64,000 nucleotides of DNA from NCBI GenBank assembly GCA_011033025.1, contig WFMF01000244.1, forward strand, positions 62,001 to 126,000. The letters are read 5' to 3'. The position numbers and the translations under genes were made by a program. The notes beneath the pieces were generated by a model that ran no database searches, had not been told where the DNA came from, and saw nothing but the letters and a program-made list of their open reading frames with translations. This document shows positions 43,335-54,852 of the stretch, in pieces (within the stretch, counting starts at the first letter, position 1; each line of letters begins with the position of its first letter). The stretch is from Beroe forskalii. Lineage: Eukaryota; Ctenophora; Nuda; Beroida; Beroidae.

Positions 43335-43449
43335 GTTTGAACTGCAGTTTTGTGTGCGCGGCGTAAGTTTGTGCGGCGTACAGACATGCGTTATTTATGT
43401 CTTTACGCTACGCAAACTTACGTCGCGCACACAAAACTGCTTTCAAACT
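43335..43449. mobile_element. 115-bp palindromic MITE (GTTTGAACTGCAGTTTTGTG)
   Basis: Nearly perfect palindrome: GTTTGAACTGCAGTTTTGTG, GCGCGGCGTAAGTTTG and AGACAT, with the complement on the right. A related copy lies at 62909-63019, sharing GAACTGCA, GCGGCGT, AGACAT and GCGCAAACTTAAG. It lies in the intron between exons 3 and 2 of the acidic-repeat gene. Confidence 0.75.
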
Positions 43450-43508
43450 GTCACCGTATTTATGGTATCAATAACGATTTGAAATAGAAAAATTCATATA
43501 TGATTTAC

Positions 43509-43670
43509 CTGTGTCGTCGCCTCCAGCCTCATCCCCTCCACTCTCGTCGCCGCCCGATTCGTCAGCGCCGCCAGATTCATCCGCCCCACCAGATTCATCC
43601 GCCCCACCAGATTCATCAGCCCCACCAGATTCATCCGCCCCGCCAGATTCATCCGCGCCGCCAGATTCCT
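43509..43670 (-). CDS. Secreted acidic repeat protein, exon 2 (ESGGAD repeats)
   Basis: 162 nt, phase 1 to 1, with acceptor ATCATCAG and donor ACAG|GTAAATC. It encodes E-E-S-G-G-A-D followed by tandem E-S-G-G-A-D hexapeptides (18-bp units, about six) and then E-S-G-G-D, E-S-G-G-D, E-A-G-G-D-D-T-G. There are no cysteines. The composition (Asp, Glu, Ser, Gly) suggests a disordered, strongly negative extracellular spacer, possibly calcium-binding or Ser-glycosylated through Ser-Gly sites. The 18-bp units make copy-number variation likely. Confidence 0.75.
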
Positions 43671-44111
43671 CTGATGATTGAAGTAAAATATCATTTTTCT
43701 CTGATTGCGACGTACAAGGGTAACACAAGGTTAATGCCTTCAATTAAAAGTCGGAAAGTCTGGAGGAGCGCCGACTCGGCTAATGCGGAATCCTTATGCG
43801 CATAAGCAGAGTCGGTGTTCCTCCAGACTGCCAAAATTCGATGTTCGATATCATCTTCATTCTAAACAGTGCTCAAATTTGACTGTATAAATTTGTGAAG
43901 TTCAAAAAGATTCTTCACTGCAGATTCTGAAGCCATATTTTTGACACAGGGGAATTTGCATCTAATATCATCTGGCATCTAATATCATCTGGCATCTAAT
44001 AGCTTGTAAACTGGCATCTAATATCTTGTTTCCCAACTGAAAACTCGGGTCAGATCACAATTCTCGGGGCCTCAATATTTTGTCTTGAAAATTTGACATT
44101 CGTATTCCACT

Positions 44112-44252
44112 TATAATTCGTCAATTCGAATGTTTTATGACTTTAATTTCATGATTCCATATTTGTGCAATAAACTTCAAATCATTAAATATTCGAATTG
44201 ACGAATTGTACTATTCTTGAATGATCGAATAGATGCAATCATTCAAGAATAG
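44112..44252. repeat. Palindromic AT-rich repeat
   Basis: TTCGTCAATTCGAAT pairs with ATTCGAATTGACGAA, and CTATTCTTGAATGAT pairs with ATCATTCAAGAATAG 12 bp later. This suggests a small MITE. Just left, 43972-44030 holds three to four copies of CATCTAATATCATCTGG. Confidence 0.55.
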
Positions 44253-44725
44253 TCAACTTAATAATCTTTCTTCATCATTAGGTTCAAATGGCTGGGAGTG
44301 GAAAACACAAAGCCTGTCATGTTGTTGGCGTGGATTGTGGAAAGAGGAACGAAGGCTCAGAGCAAAAAGTGCGAACAGAACTAGTAAGCTGCAACAAGAC
44401 ATCTAACAGGTGATCTGGGCGTCTTTTCCGAAACAGACTTAAGTCTGTTTTTTGACGTGGGACTGTTTCAGAAATGAACCCCCGGGGAAGCAGTTGGCGT
44501 ACGGGTATAGGGGTTTCATCGGCGGCTTATAATAGCTGCAAACCCTGGGATCTTGAGATTTGGGAACTTCATGAAATTGACCAATCAGTGAACGAGTTCA
44601 CAGTTAACTCGAGCGCTGATTGGTCAATGGATCAAGTGGACCCGTGGGGGGACTTATACGCCGTCGATAATAATTGAAAATTCTGGCGTCCCAAATATCG
44701 TTATAATATAGTTGTGTTCTCTCAC

Positions 44726-44789
44726 CTTGTGAGTGGGCTAGGAGGAAGAGTGTCATACCGAACAGGGCCAGGAGGATCAGGAACTTCAT
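44726..44789 (-). CDS. Secreted acidic repeat protein, exon 1 (signal peptide)
   Basis: ATG at 44787-44789; 21 codons plus one base: M-K-F-L-I-L-L-A-L-F-G-M-T-L-F-L-L-A-H-S-Q, then donor CAAG|GTGAGAG. This is a textbook signal peptide with cleavage expected after A-H-S or Q. With exon 2 (43509-43670) and exon 3 (43154-43230) the coding total is 303 nt, exactly 100 residues plus stop. All junctions are phase 1. The mature product is a small acidic surface or secreted protein. No named family is recognised. Confidence 0.75.
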
Positions 44790-44799
44790 CTTCACTGTC

Positions 44800-46540
44800 G
44801 GGGGAAGGGGGTTAATTTTGCATTAGTAATGTATTGGTCGTGCGCGGAAATTACAGATAAAGATGAATCCAATCAATTCCTTACAAAGCTACAAGTTGAT
44901 GCTATTTAAGAATTCAATCTTAGTCGACTGGATACTCGAAAAGTTTGGGCAGTATCTAGTGGAGAGTTTGAAAAGTGAAAAGTTTGGGCAGTGGAAAACT
45001 GAGGGGGACATGTCTCCTCAGTTTTTTGGTATCTTGCTGGAGAAATGCTCAAAAGCATTAAATTTAGTCCGCGGCGGCAATGACTGCCAGATTATGGCAT
45101 TACAAAATTTTCATGTCCCACCTAACCGGTTATTCTATTCGATTTACAACCCTTAAATCGTGAGCTTAGATCCAATTGGCGATGGCTCATCCTGAAACAC
45201 AGGATCCCCAAACCAGGCTCAACCACAACGGGGAACACCCCAAACGAAACCCCCATGCCCCCAAGACCAACAAAGTAGCGATAGTTTCGAGATATATTTT
45301 TAACAATTTCAGAACTTAAGAGCATGGATACAATAATCAGCTGATAAAGCAACTTATAACGTACAAAAGTTCAGCAACATCAGCAACAAATTTAATCTTA
45401 TTTCGCTTATTTGACATGAAGCAAAATGTCTCATGCCCCATCTAGAAGGGCTTCATAAAAATTACCCCAACCGAAAAGACTTCTACTTAAAAAGGAGTAC
45501 GTGCAGGGTAGCCGAGGCTTCCCTGCTTCATGATTATCACGAATACGCCCAAATCCACTGCCCGATCTCGAGAGAAACAAGCTCTTTTATTCACCGCTAA
45601 TTTCTAACCCACGTGACACATATCACGTGGTACATTAATGTACGCGCACATTATATCAATGTTGCTAAGATACGTGAACTTGTAATATTGTAGTTAGCAT
45701 AATATATCTTTAAGTTTGTAATTCTGCCAACGTATTGCTATATTTCGAGAGAATGTGATAATTTCACATAAATCTACTTTCACTTTCGCTCTTATTACTG
45801 TTTCTGTTTCTGATTGATCGTGCTTGCTAAGAGCAGAGGTATTGCCTCCAATTCAAATATGAAGGATCGCGCCTACTCCCCATTAATTCCTCATTTGAAC
45901 GGCGAATTCTCCCGCCTGGATGGTTACCATGGCAACGAGTCTCTTGTGCGTAATACACATAGCTCCAGTGGTTGCATAGCCTACCTAAGGTCACGTGATA
46001 GATAATGTGGAGCTATTTTATCCTTGATGATTCTTTGGTGTCGGGCTTGGGAATTACGTCCGGCAGGAGTGATTTTGTGATTGTTCATTTTACATTTACA
46101 TGGACAGATTAAGTCGTAGCATCCCAAAATACGAACTGACAACTGAAATGAATGTTAGGATAATATGGAATCACCTCGTAGATTTACCAAATTGGGGCCT
46201 GATTGCTGGAAATGGTTTTCAATTTCTAAAGTGGTTAAAGTTTCGCTTGCATTAATTCTTTCGCTCGGAAGTATTGCACAAAAATTAGGATGGATCTATG
46301 CGGTCCGAGCTCTTTACAAATAACTATAAGATCGTTGCTCTTCGGCCTTAGAAAAAGAATGGATTCTAAGGATAGTGATTGGCACATGCACAGACAAAAA
46401 TACAAAAAAAGGTGAATTAAACAGCAGTTCATTATCTCAAAGTTCTGATCAAGTCGATGCGTATCCTCGTAGGATGTTACCCATTGTTCCTGATTTGGAC
46501 GGTCACACGCCTCTCACCCATCCAGTCAGACGGGCAACGT
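44800..46540. other. Intergenic stretch without a supported gene
   Basis: AT-rich with scattered short frames lacking splice signals or domains. A CACGTGACACATATCACGTG palindrome lies at about 45610-45630. No RNA gene seen. Confidence 0.4.
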
Positions 46541-46553
46541 CCGTCGATGCGAT

Positions 46554-48374
46554 TCATTCCCTTGGCCCTCCCCCGGGCCGCGTGAGGGCATGCACCGCGT
46601 CGCACACAACCTGCCACACTCTGTCTCTGATGAGCCTAGTGAAGACTATGTAAAGCAGGGGCGACACCCCCACACTCGCCACTAACACAGCGTTCCCAAT
46701 GTCCAGCCACACTCGCTCCCCTGGCCCAGCACTGAAGAAGGTGGTCGAGTAGAACTCCACCAGGATCCAGGGACCACTGGACGAGATGTGGATTAGGGTG
46801 AGCAGGACAAGGGACCAGGGGATTTCCTTGCGGATCAGAAGGTCCGCGTACTCAGTGACGGAGGAGAGGCGACGGACGGCCTCCTTGAAGTAGGGGCTGA
46901 ACCCGGTCTTCATTTCGTACAACTTGGTGTGCTCCTTCTTGATTTCGTGGGTGTGGAGCCAGTGAGGGGACAGGTAGTCTCGAGTTGCTACAGGGTGCAG
47001 GGTTGTTGGAGTTGCTACAGGAGGCTGGTTTTCCAGAGTTGCTACAGGGTGCAGGGGTGTCGGAGTTTCTAATGGGTTCGGACTCGTTGGAGTTGCTAAT
47101 GCGTTCTGGAGTACCGGATTTGCTATTGGGTGCAGATTTGGCAGAGTGGCTTCCAGTCCAGGTTCATCATGGGATGTGGCCTGCTGGATGACAATCTCTG
47201 GAACAGGCAGTGTAGTTGGGTCTTTGCATGACTTGAGTTCTGTGGCATCCTCTGCTTCTGCAGCTGCAAGGTTTATAAGGACCATGTCCTTGCTCTCTGT
47301 CAAATCCTCCCCCATTTCTTGTTTCACATCAAAAGAAGGACACGTCCTTTCATTCGTGCTGATTTCACTGCAATCCTGCACGGACTCATTAGCAAACACA
47401 ACCCTCGTCTCAGATCTCACAGAGATGTTCTTCAGGGATGTTCCATCGTTCAGAGTGACTGCCAGGTTGTTCACTATGGTCAGTCCTTTGGAGCAATCTG
47501 TGACAGTGATCGCTGGTGGAACGGGAAACTCATCTTGGCATTCTTTGGGGGTTTTCTTGGCTGCTTCAGAGCGCTGAAAGACAGGGGATTTGGGTATGGA
47601 TCTGCTGGAAGAACTCTCCCGATGGACTCGTCGAGCTCTATGACTCCGGAGTACCTTGTACACGAAGATGTAGATCCCAATCACAGCTATAGTCGGTGCT
47701 AGTATCCCCAACACGATGTACGCTGCTACAAATCCCGTGCAGAGGGGGTCATGTTTCAGCTGACACATCTTGTAATCTGGGTGGTAGAAAGGCTGGCAGA
47801 CCCCCAGAGCAGGCCAGGCAGACATCACCAAAGCAGCTCCCACAGTCCCCAGACAACACAGGACCTGGTACTTGATGCGGAGGATATTTCTGTAGTGGAA
47901 GGGATACTTGATGAAGACGAGACGGCAGATGGTGATGAGGAGGATTGCTAGGATGGGGAGGATCAGGACGAACAGACCCAGGGATTTGGTGACTCCACAG
48001 GGGATGTCTTTGAGTTGGTCCTCAGTGGCAAGGAGGTAGAAAACCAGGACTTGGAGGAAGAGTATCAGCTCTGTGATCGCGTAGAAGATAAGGCTGAGGT
48101 AGAGTTTGATGACCCGTTTGAAGTAGAGAAGGATGGTGAGACAGAGAGTGAGACAGGAAAGGAGGAGGATGACAGCAGCAGGGATGATGGTGAGACGGGT
48201 CAGCTTCATCTCCTTGATCTGACCGGGTATGATGATAATGTTCTCTGGTCCTGTTAGGTTCCAGGTGGTTGTGATGCTGGCTGAGCTTTGGTAGAGAAGG
48301 TTACCCAGGAGGTCCAAGCCGTTGGAAATGGTTTCCAGGCTGGGTAGCGGTGTGGATGTTACCAGTCCCAACAT
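46554..48374 (-). CDS. Divergent rhodopsin-like GPCR with repeat-filled third intracellular loop
   Basis: A single-exon, 606-residue seven-helix receptor. An extracellular N-terminus of about 55 residues has one sequon (N-L-T). Helices lie at about 60-84, 92-116, 126-153, 169-192, 213-243, 520-545 and 560-588. Conserved features: Cys at the top of helix 3 (P-C-G-V-T-K) and cysteines in loop 2, W-P in helix 4, and basic residues after helix 5. Deviations: C-R-L replaces D-R-Y after helix 3, and S-P-L-L-Y replaces N-P-x-x-Y in helix 7. Loop 3 is about 270 residues, Ser/Thr/Pro-rich, with degenerate L-H-P-V-A-T-P-T-x repeats (about 440-480) from a DNA minisatellite at 46980-47150. It would sit in the plasma membrane and signal through G proteins. 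The ligand is unknown and no subfamily can be named. Confidence 0.85.
   Translation of the reverse strand: MLGLVTSTPLPSLETISNGLDLLGNLLYQSSASITTTWNLTGPENIIIIPGQIKEMKLTRLTIIPAAVILLLSCLTLCLTILLYFKRVIKLYLSLIFYAITELILFLQVLVFYLLATEDQLKDIPCGVTKSLGLFVLILPILAILLITICRLVFIKYPFHYRNILRIKYQVLCCLGTVGAALVMSAWPALGVCQPFYHPDYKMCQLKHDPLCTGFVAAYIVLGILAPTIAVIGIYIFVYKVLRSHRARRVHRESSSSRSIPKSPVFQRSEAAKKTPKECQDEFPVPPAITVTDCSKGLTIVNNLAVTLNDGTSLKNISVRSETRVVFANESVQDCSEISTNERTCPSFDVKQEMGEDLTESKDMVLINLAAAEAEDATELKSCKDPTTLPVPEIVIQQATSHDEPGLEATLPNLHPIANPVLQNALATPTSPNPLETPTPLHPVATLENQPPVATPTTLHPVATRDYLSPHWLHTHEIKKEHTKLYEMKTGFSPYFKEAVRRLSSVTEYADLLIRKEIPWSLVLLTLIHISSSGPWILVEFYSTTFFSAGPGERVWLDIGNAVLVASVGVSPLLYIVFTRLIRDRVWQVVCDAVHALTRPGGGPRE
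46980..47150 (-). repeat. Minisatellite coding for the GPCR loop-3 repeats
   Basis: About six units near 27-33 bp based on GTTGCTACAGG(G/A)(T/G)(G/C)CAGG and GGAGTTGCTA. They encode P-V-A-T-P or N-P-L-E-T-P-type repeats in minus sense. All unit length changes keep the frame. Confidence 0.7.
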
Positions 48375-50040
48375 TTATATATCATTTTCTTTCCTGGGAG
48401 ATCGAATGTTTAAATATGAGCACCATGAAATGCATCAATGACATTCCTGCAATTATAAGGACTTTGTGAAGTATTGATATTATATTAGGCGTGAGAAAGT
48501 TTTTCGCTAGCTAATGGGTCATAGATTCACCAAAAAATTCCAATTTCTGAGTCGGGGAAACCCCTTTTTGAGCCCCTTTCCTTCCAAGATGGGGCCGAAG
48601 TTGTACAGATACGATGATGAAGGACGAAAGGATGTGGGGCACAAATAAAGCAAAAATTGTAGACCATTTTGTCAATTACACGGCAAAATTTCAACCTCTC
48701 TAAAATCATGTGATAATTATCGTCACAAGCTCTTGCCATATAAATAGTTTCATGCTTCTCAAGGTCAAGTTTTAAAGTTTTAGGGTATCCGGTATCTGTT
48801 GAGAAAATCACGCCTTTAAATTGTCATTTTAAGTACCTTAACACCATGAACTTAAAATTAAAATCTGGTAGTTAAACCACGTGGAAATTGATATTGAAAT
48901 TTAAACACAAGGAATTCTTCACCGAGCCATCCTCTGTAGATTTTTCGAAAGAGGTTTAATTTCGGTCTTATGCATGGGGCTGAGAGAGGCCGTTTTCGTC
49001 TATTACTCGAAAACCATAAGAGCTACTAACTGAAACTATGTTGAACTCAAACTTAGGGACAATCTGCAGTAAGTTATAGTGGTTTAAATTATGAGACCAA
49101 AACTTTTTTGGTTTCATTTGGTTTCATATTTCTTTCGCTTCCATGATATCGCTATCTCAACACCATTAATTGGCTGAATTATCAATGATTTCAAAGTAGA
49201 GATCACAAAACATATGATAATTCGTTGGTTGATTAATCAATGATTTCAAAGTAGAGGTCACAAAACAAATGATAATTCGTTGGTTGATTATAATCATGAT
49301 GATAATTGGGAGGGTGAAAGATGAAACTAATTCAAAGATCCTAAATTTCATGAATTCGCAATAATGGGAGTTCGGCTTAATTGACTAATAGTAGTAATGG
49401 CCATGGAACTGGCAGAATAGTTTTCTTCTAATTCTTAATTCGGTCAATCCTTATTGTGAACGAGCCCCTATTTGAAAATTAAAATTCTAAAGTTAAGCAA
49501 GCTGTCACGGGTATTATTCGAAATGAACACATGCCTCGAAATTATTGACAAAATTCGGCAGCACAGAGTTATAGTGACCTTCATAAAATGGTAAATATCT
49601 GTACATACTGCCAAACCATATAAACATTGAGGATGAGCTGTACCAATCACCAAAACAAATCGGTGGAATCTCAGGGAATGTTTATACCCTATCAAATTCC
49701 AAAACATTCCTACCTCTTGTCAGTAACTTCTCTATCTTTAACCTGCCAACTCGACATTGGGAGCCAGTACTCGACATTGGGAGCCAGTACTTGACGTAAC
49801 GTAGACAGCTGCCAGCGGGGACACCTTGAAACTGAAAGGAATTGGTCAATAATATTAATCTTGCTTTAATAACGAGACCCCCCCCTATCAACTGAAACGT
49901 TCTAAAATTTGACGTTGATATCTCAAAAATGACCGAGTTATGACCGAAAAACGGAAAAAATGGCTTGACACCCCCCCCCCCTAACAACTGAATCGTTCTA
50001 AAATTTCAAAAAAGCTATTTTATCGATTTTCTGTGTTCAT
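48375..50040. other. Intergenic stretch with degraded repeats
   Basis: 48490-49070 contains a decayed relative of the 4704-7206 element (GAGTCGGGGAAACCCCTTTT; CGTTTTCGTCTATTACTCG). 49170-49300 has two tandem units of about 64 bp (ATCAATGATTTCAAAGTAGA...GATAATTCGTTGGTTGATTA). 49741-49790 has two 23-bp units (CTCGACATTGGGAGCCAGTA). 49870-50015 has two copies of a CCCCCCCTATCAACTGAAAC-type block followed by GTTCTAAAATTT. No gene is supported. Confidence 0.55.
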
Positions 50041-50052
50041 GCTCAAAAGGCC

Positions 50053-50345
50053 GTGACAATGACACTACGGTTAACATACTCGTACTCAATGAGTATGTTA
50101 ACTAACCGTGGTATCACTATGACTATGAGTATCAGTATGAGTATTGAGTAACTCAAAGCATAAAGCAAATTTGAGTGCTATCATGCGTATCATTCAAGAA
50201 ATTAGCAATACAATAGTAAGTTACTACTTTTTTGATAAACGCATGATAGCACGCAAATTTGCTTCATACTAATGAGTGACACCACTGTGAGTGACACCAC
50301 GGTTAACATACTCATTGTGTATGTTAGTTATACTTTCAGTATAAG
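50053..50345. mobile_element. Compound inverted-repeat element (ACGGTTAACATACTC)
   Basis: CTACGGTTAACATACTC pairs with GAGTATGTTAACTAACCGTG nearby. A second copy, GTGACACCACGGTTAACATA, lies at 50287. Between them GCAAATTTGAGTGCTATCAT pairs with ATGATAGCACGCAAATTTGC. This suggests nested MITE-like units. Confidence 0.6.
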
Positions 50346-50564
50346 TAAGTACTACTGCACTATACTATTACTACTATTGCTAAAATTGAAAATTACTCAA
50401 GCGCATCGCAATACGCGGACGTCGCTCGCGCCTCAAAGTCAAACTCAAAGGGGGACCGTGGTGTCTCGACCTCTCGAGTTTTCAAACACGTTCGTGTTGC
50501 GTTCTACAAGTACGAACCTTTCAAGGATTGGCGTGCATCGCGGACGACGCACCTTGCCCTAAGG

Positions 50565-51382
50565 GGCCATCCTGATCCATAAAAGACGTCCGCAAAGAAG
50601 AGGGAGGGGAACTCTGGCCAATGTGGACGTTTGCGGACGTAGGAGGAGGGGGTGTTTGGCCAAATGTGGACGTCCACATGAAAATATTGGTCGATTTGAC
50701 TAGCTTGTTACTAGAAATTATAGTCTAATTTTTTTTGAAATTTTGACTTAGAATTCGACATTGACTTGAGTCCATTATTCCAAAGCCCGCATAAGTGGGT
50801 AGGTCTCCCATATAAACAGGAGTAAACGTCTTTAGCAAAGTCCATTAATAATGACGTCAAGTCAGATGTCAACAAAAAATATAATTAATGTTATCACCTA
50901 GCGCGGCGCAACGGGACATTTGGACCGGGGTCAGGATTATGGTCAAGTTTTGTTAGGGTTAGGATTAAGGTTAGGGTTTTGGTTAGGGTTATGGTTAGGT
51001 TTAAGATACAGAAAAATTGACGTTTAGATCTGTGACGCGCAACGCAAACAGGGATAAACGTGTATAGCAAAGTCCATTAATAAAGTCGATTTTGACAACA
51101 TATTTGAGAAAAAAAGGGCATGGAAATACTGGCACAAAAGATTTTGAATGAAAATGCTTGTTATACGATGTATAACCCGCTGACGCGGACGCCAGCCGCT
51201 TCGCAGCTGGCGTCAGCTAGAATCAGCGCCGCTGATTCTCGAGAGGATCTTTCAACGTCAGACAAGAACATGCGGACGTCCGAAGGGGGGGGGTATTCCA
51301 GGTTGCGTACGTTTGCGGACAAGAGGGGTCTGAAATATCCAAAATTTTGCGGACGTCCTTTATGAGTTTATGGATGGCCCCT
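50565..51382. mobile_element. TIR element of the GGCCATCC family with a nested insertion
   Basis: The ends AAGGGGCCATCCTGATCC and GGATGGCCCC, plus GACGTCCGCAAAGAAGAGGG and TTTGCGGACG units, match the short element at 4086-4405. About 500 bp in the middle (about 50760-51240) is different DNA with TTAGGG-like (50960-51000) and CGCGGCGCAAC sequence, so another element is probably nested. Confidence 0.6.
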
Positions 51383-51389
51383 GGTTTTG

Positions 51390-52070
51390 CGCACACTCAC
51401 AGAGTGCAAGTGCGACTCCCCTGTTTAGGGGAACTGGAAGCCGACCTGGCCCTGGGTACTTTTTTGAATTTTTGCAGCGTGCTGTCATGCGACGCAAAAT
51501 TAAAATAACTTTCAATGCAAAAAAGTACCCAAGCCTTGTAAATGTGGTGTGATACGCCGCAGCCGCAGCTCAAATGGTCGAACTGACTTGGGCACCACTG
51601 TTGTACAGACTTTCATTTGCAATGAAGTTTTTGACCTATGTATAATTTTCAAAGGTCAAAAACTTCATTCCTCATAGCCGTCTGTATAGCCGTGGTGTTT
51701 GAGTTTCAACGTATTTTGAGCCGCGGCGTGTTTTACGCCGCGCTTGGGTACTTTTAAAGGCACGTTGCATTGAATTTGAAAGTATTTTCAACTTTGCCGC
51801 AAAAAGAACCAGGTGCGGCGTAGTGTGGCTAGTCTCCCATGTTAACGGGAGCCTTCATTTCAATCTATGACAATGACGTCACTCAGAAAATATAATTAAG
51901 CACATCTAGCGCTTTAAGTAAGGTCACTAAAAATTGACATTTAGATATGTGACGTCACTTAGAGCCGTTTACATGACATACCCAGTGTTGCCGCGCCTCA
52001 AAGTCAAAATGTCGAGGCAACAGGGTAATACGAGACTCCCGACCTTTTGACTTTGGAGTGACCTTTTGAT
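51390..52070. repeat. Composite CpG-rich inverted repeats (GGGTACTTTT)
   Basis: GCCCTGGGTACTTTTTTGAA pairs with AAAAAAGTACCCAAGCC. CTGTTGTACAGACTTTCATT and AATGAAGTTTTTGACC pair with GGTCAAAAACTTCATT. GCCGCGCTTGGGTACTTTTA reuses the same motif. Blocks with AATATAATTAA..CTAGCGC and GACGTCA match the nested part of the preceding element. Confidence 0.55.
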
Positions 52071-52079
52071 TTTGTATGC

Positions 52080-53687
52080 ACTTTCGACCAATAAACATAA
52101 GTAGTAGTAGAGGCAATGAAATGCTTTTTTAGTTTAATAAAACTAACTGAAATTAGATAGTCAAATTGCAAAGTTCACAAAATAACCATAGGTACAAGCG
52201 CAATATGGCAATATAATTTCGCAACATTAAATCAGTAAAAAATCAGTAAATTAAATCAGAAATGTTAACATTCTTCAAAACTAGAACGACTAATGTCAAC
52301 ACATTCAACACAAGAATTTATGTTAAAAACATATTAATTGTATTTTCAAGCTTTCAGACAGGCTTACAATACCACCAAATCATATTTTGATTAAAGTATA
52401 TATATTCAACTTAATAAAAATCATATTTAGGAGTAACACTCTGCATTTCGGCAGGAGTTGGTCGATTAAACAAGTATAAACAAAAAACCTAGAAATCGGT
52501 TCATTTAATCCATGTTAATTAACAAAAAAAGTTACTGAATCTCATACTGATAAATTCGTCTACTGGCCTGCTGGAAATTTTCAAAGAATTCAAATGCAAA
52601 CACAGCCACGAATAGCAGATATTGGCTAGCATCTCAGATAGCTAGATTAACCCTTGGCAAGCTGAATTGTAACCTTACAACTTTCTAACTTTGATTTCTG
52701 GAAGTAAAATTTGAAAGATGTAAAATCAATTGGCTGGCATAAGGGGAGAATGAGAGGTTTCCTTCGACAATTTTAAGTTTTGACACTTTTCAATTCCAAG
52801 ATGAAACCTAAGAAAGAAATAGAAATAGAAATGTACATACAAAGCCAAGTTACAGAGCAGTAACGTCAGACTTATAAACATAGGATATTCATAAAAATAT
52901 ATATTAAGATCTAAACTAACTAACAAGAAATTAAAAATACAAGACCTAATGAAAAAGGGCTGATCAGGAATCTAACAGAGCATTGATTGATAAGAATACG
53001 ACCTCATCAAGCATCTAAAATATATGCAGTTATTATCATGACTGTAACTGAGGAAAAAAATAATTTCGACTTAAACTTTACTCCATTTATTATGTGTAAG
53101 CTTGCAACAAACCGTTAAATTTCATTAATATATTTGAAAGAGAAAAGCAAAAGAAATTCTCGGATTCACAACATTTTCATTAAAAACTGTCAAATATAAC
53201 AACCCAATGTACAAATGTCCATTAAAAAAGACAGCGTTCATTGTTCACGATTCAATTTGAGAAAAGTATGCTAGATATTCCGGGGAATGAAACAGGAGAA
53301 TCTTCAATATTAACCAGGCAAAGCAGAGTCCAAGGGTCAAAGAATCTGCTCTGAACATTTATATCAGTAAATTAATTCCAATAGAACCTGAAACCTCTGA
53401 AAAACGTTGATGGAAGAACAATATATTATCTGCTGAGTCCACTCTATGAACAGATAAAACACCATCAAGCAAATGTTGCACCAAAAGCTCTCACAAAACT
53501 GCTGGTAACTTTGATGTTTGTACATTTTATCTTCGTGTAAACTGAAAGAACATGGGAGGAGACTGTAGTGGTTCTAGATAAGAAATCCATTTCAATATAT
53601 CCGGGGATTTCCAACCATCTTATATCTGCTTGATCATCTCATGAGAAGAGAGCTGAAACTCTGGACATCTCACTTGCTGAACACTCC
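52080..53687. other. AT-rich region 3' of the RhoGAP gene
   Basis: No domain or exon signal was recognised. Part of it near 53300-53687 may be the 3' UTR of the minus-strand RhoGAP transcript. Confidence 0.35.
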
Positions 53688-53856
53688 TCACTTAAAGACG
53701 AGTCTGTAGTTAGTGATGATCTTCTCAACAGCTGCGTTCTGTATGGGCAGATCCACGAGGAGGTTAGCTCGTTCAGGGAGGTTGCCTAGCAACGAGGGAC
53801 CGAAGATAATGCTGAGGTTGTGCTCGTCCATCTGGTTCTCTTCCTCGTTGGCAACT
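53688..53856 (-). CDS. PH-RhoGAP protein, last exon (C-terminal part of the GAP domain)
   Basis: Acceptor CCTTTCAG, phase 2; 56 codons ending N-Y-R-L-V-F-K and TGA at 53688-53690. It contains N-L-S-I-I-F-G-P-S-L-L, the conserved 'NLAIVFGP.LL' block of RhoGAP domains, with the catalytically important Asn. The protein ends just after the last GAP helix. Confidence 0.9.
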
Positions 53857-54097
53857 CTGAAAGGGGGAAGAGATAGGATAAATTAATAGGGTGAGGACAA
53901 GTGATTAGGGTTAGCAACTGAAAAGGGGTAGACTTCAGTTACTGTTAGAAAATCTGAAAGGCGGTAGACTTGAGTTAAGATGAGTGATAAGGATTCAGGA
54001 TAGCATCTCAGAAGGGGGAGGTGGACTTGAGTAAGGATAAGAGTTAGCAATTCTGAAATTCATCAGGTGTTTGAAAATCGTGACTAAACTACTTATA

Positions 54098-54852
54098 CCG
54101 GGTGGTCCAAAAAGAACGTTACAAAGTTAGCGCGCTGTAACTTTGCTTGTGTTTGGAGTTTCTTCATGAAACTTTGGGATGTCATAGGTTTGTACGATAC
54201 AATTTTGCACCAAAAATTTGAAATGTCTACCTCAAAAATGTCCGAGTTATCAACAAAAACTGGTTTATTTGCCATATCTCAACTTCTGAGAGTCAAAAAT
54301 GTTAGCTACTCTAGAATCATATTGCCCACATATTGCCCGTAATATCCTGAAAGTTTTATCAAGATTGCTCAAAAAACCTCGAAGATATGCGCCTTTTGTA
54401 TCGCAAAAAGTGTGTATACGCAAGCTTTTACACACTCTGCAGATGAAATGTAAACAAATACCGTGCTTATCTCATATTTGGACATGTAAAACTATGCAAG
54501 CTTGCATAATGTACCTTAATTGTGCTTTATGTACACTTTTTTTGCGATACAAAAAGGCGCATATCTTCGAGGTTTTTTGAGCAATCTTGATGAAACTTTC
54601 AGGATATTACGGGCAATATGTAGGCAATATGATCCTGGAGTAGCTAACATTTTTGACTCTCAGAAGCTGAGATATGGCAAATAAACCGGTTTTTCGTTGA
54701 TAACTCGGACATTTTTGAGGTAGACATTTCAAATTTTTGGTGCAAAATTGTATTGTACATACCTATGACATCCCAAAGTTTCATTGAGAAACTCCAAACA
54801 CAACCAAAGTTACAGCGCGCTAACTTTGTAACGTTCTTTTTGGACCACCCGG
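54098..54852. mobile_element. 755-bp perfect-type palindromic TIR element with TA duplication
   Basis: CCGGGTGGTCCAAAAAGAAC at the left and its exact complement at the right, with TA at 54096-54097 and 54853-54854. The inverted arms extend nearly the full length (over 300 bp each, with few mismatches), so the strand would fold into one long hairpin. A Tc1/mariner-type TA site is indicated. It lies in the intron between the last two RhoGAP exons. Confidence 0.85.

Noticed and set aside
50940-51010. Possible interstitial telomere (GGTTAGGG-like words)
   Set aside because: Units are irregular (GGTTAGGATTAAGG, GGTTATGG) and lie within a nested transposon. There is no clean hexamer array.
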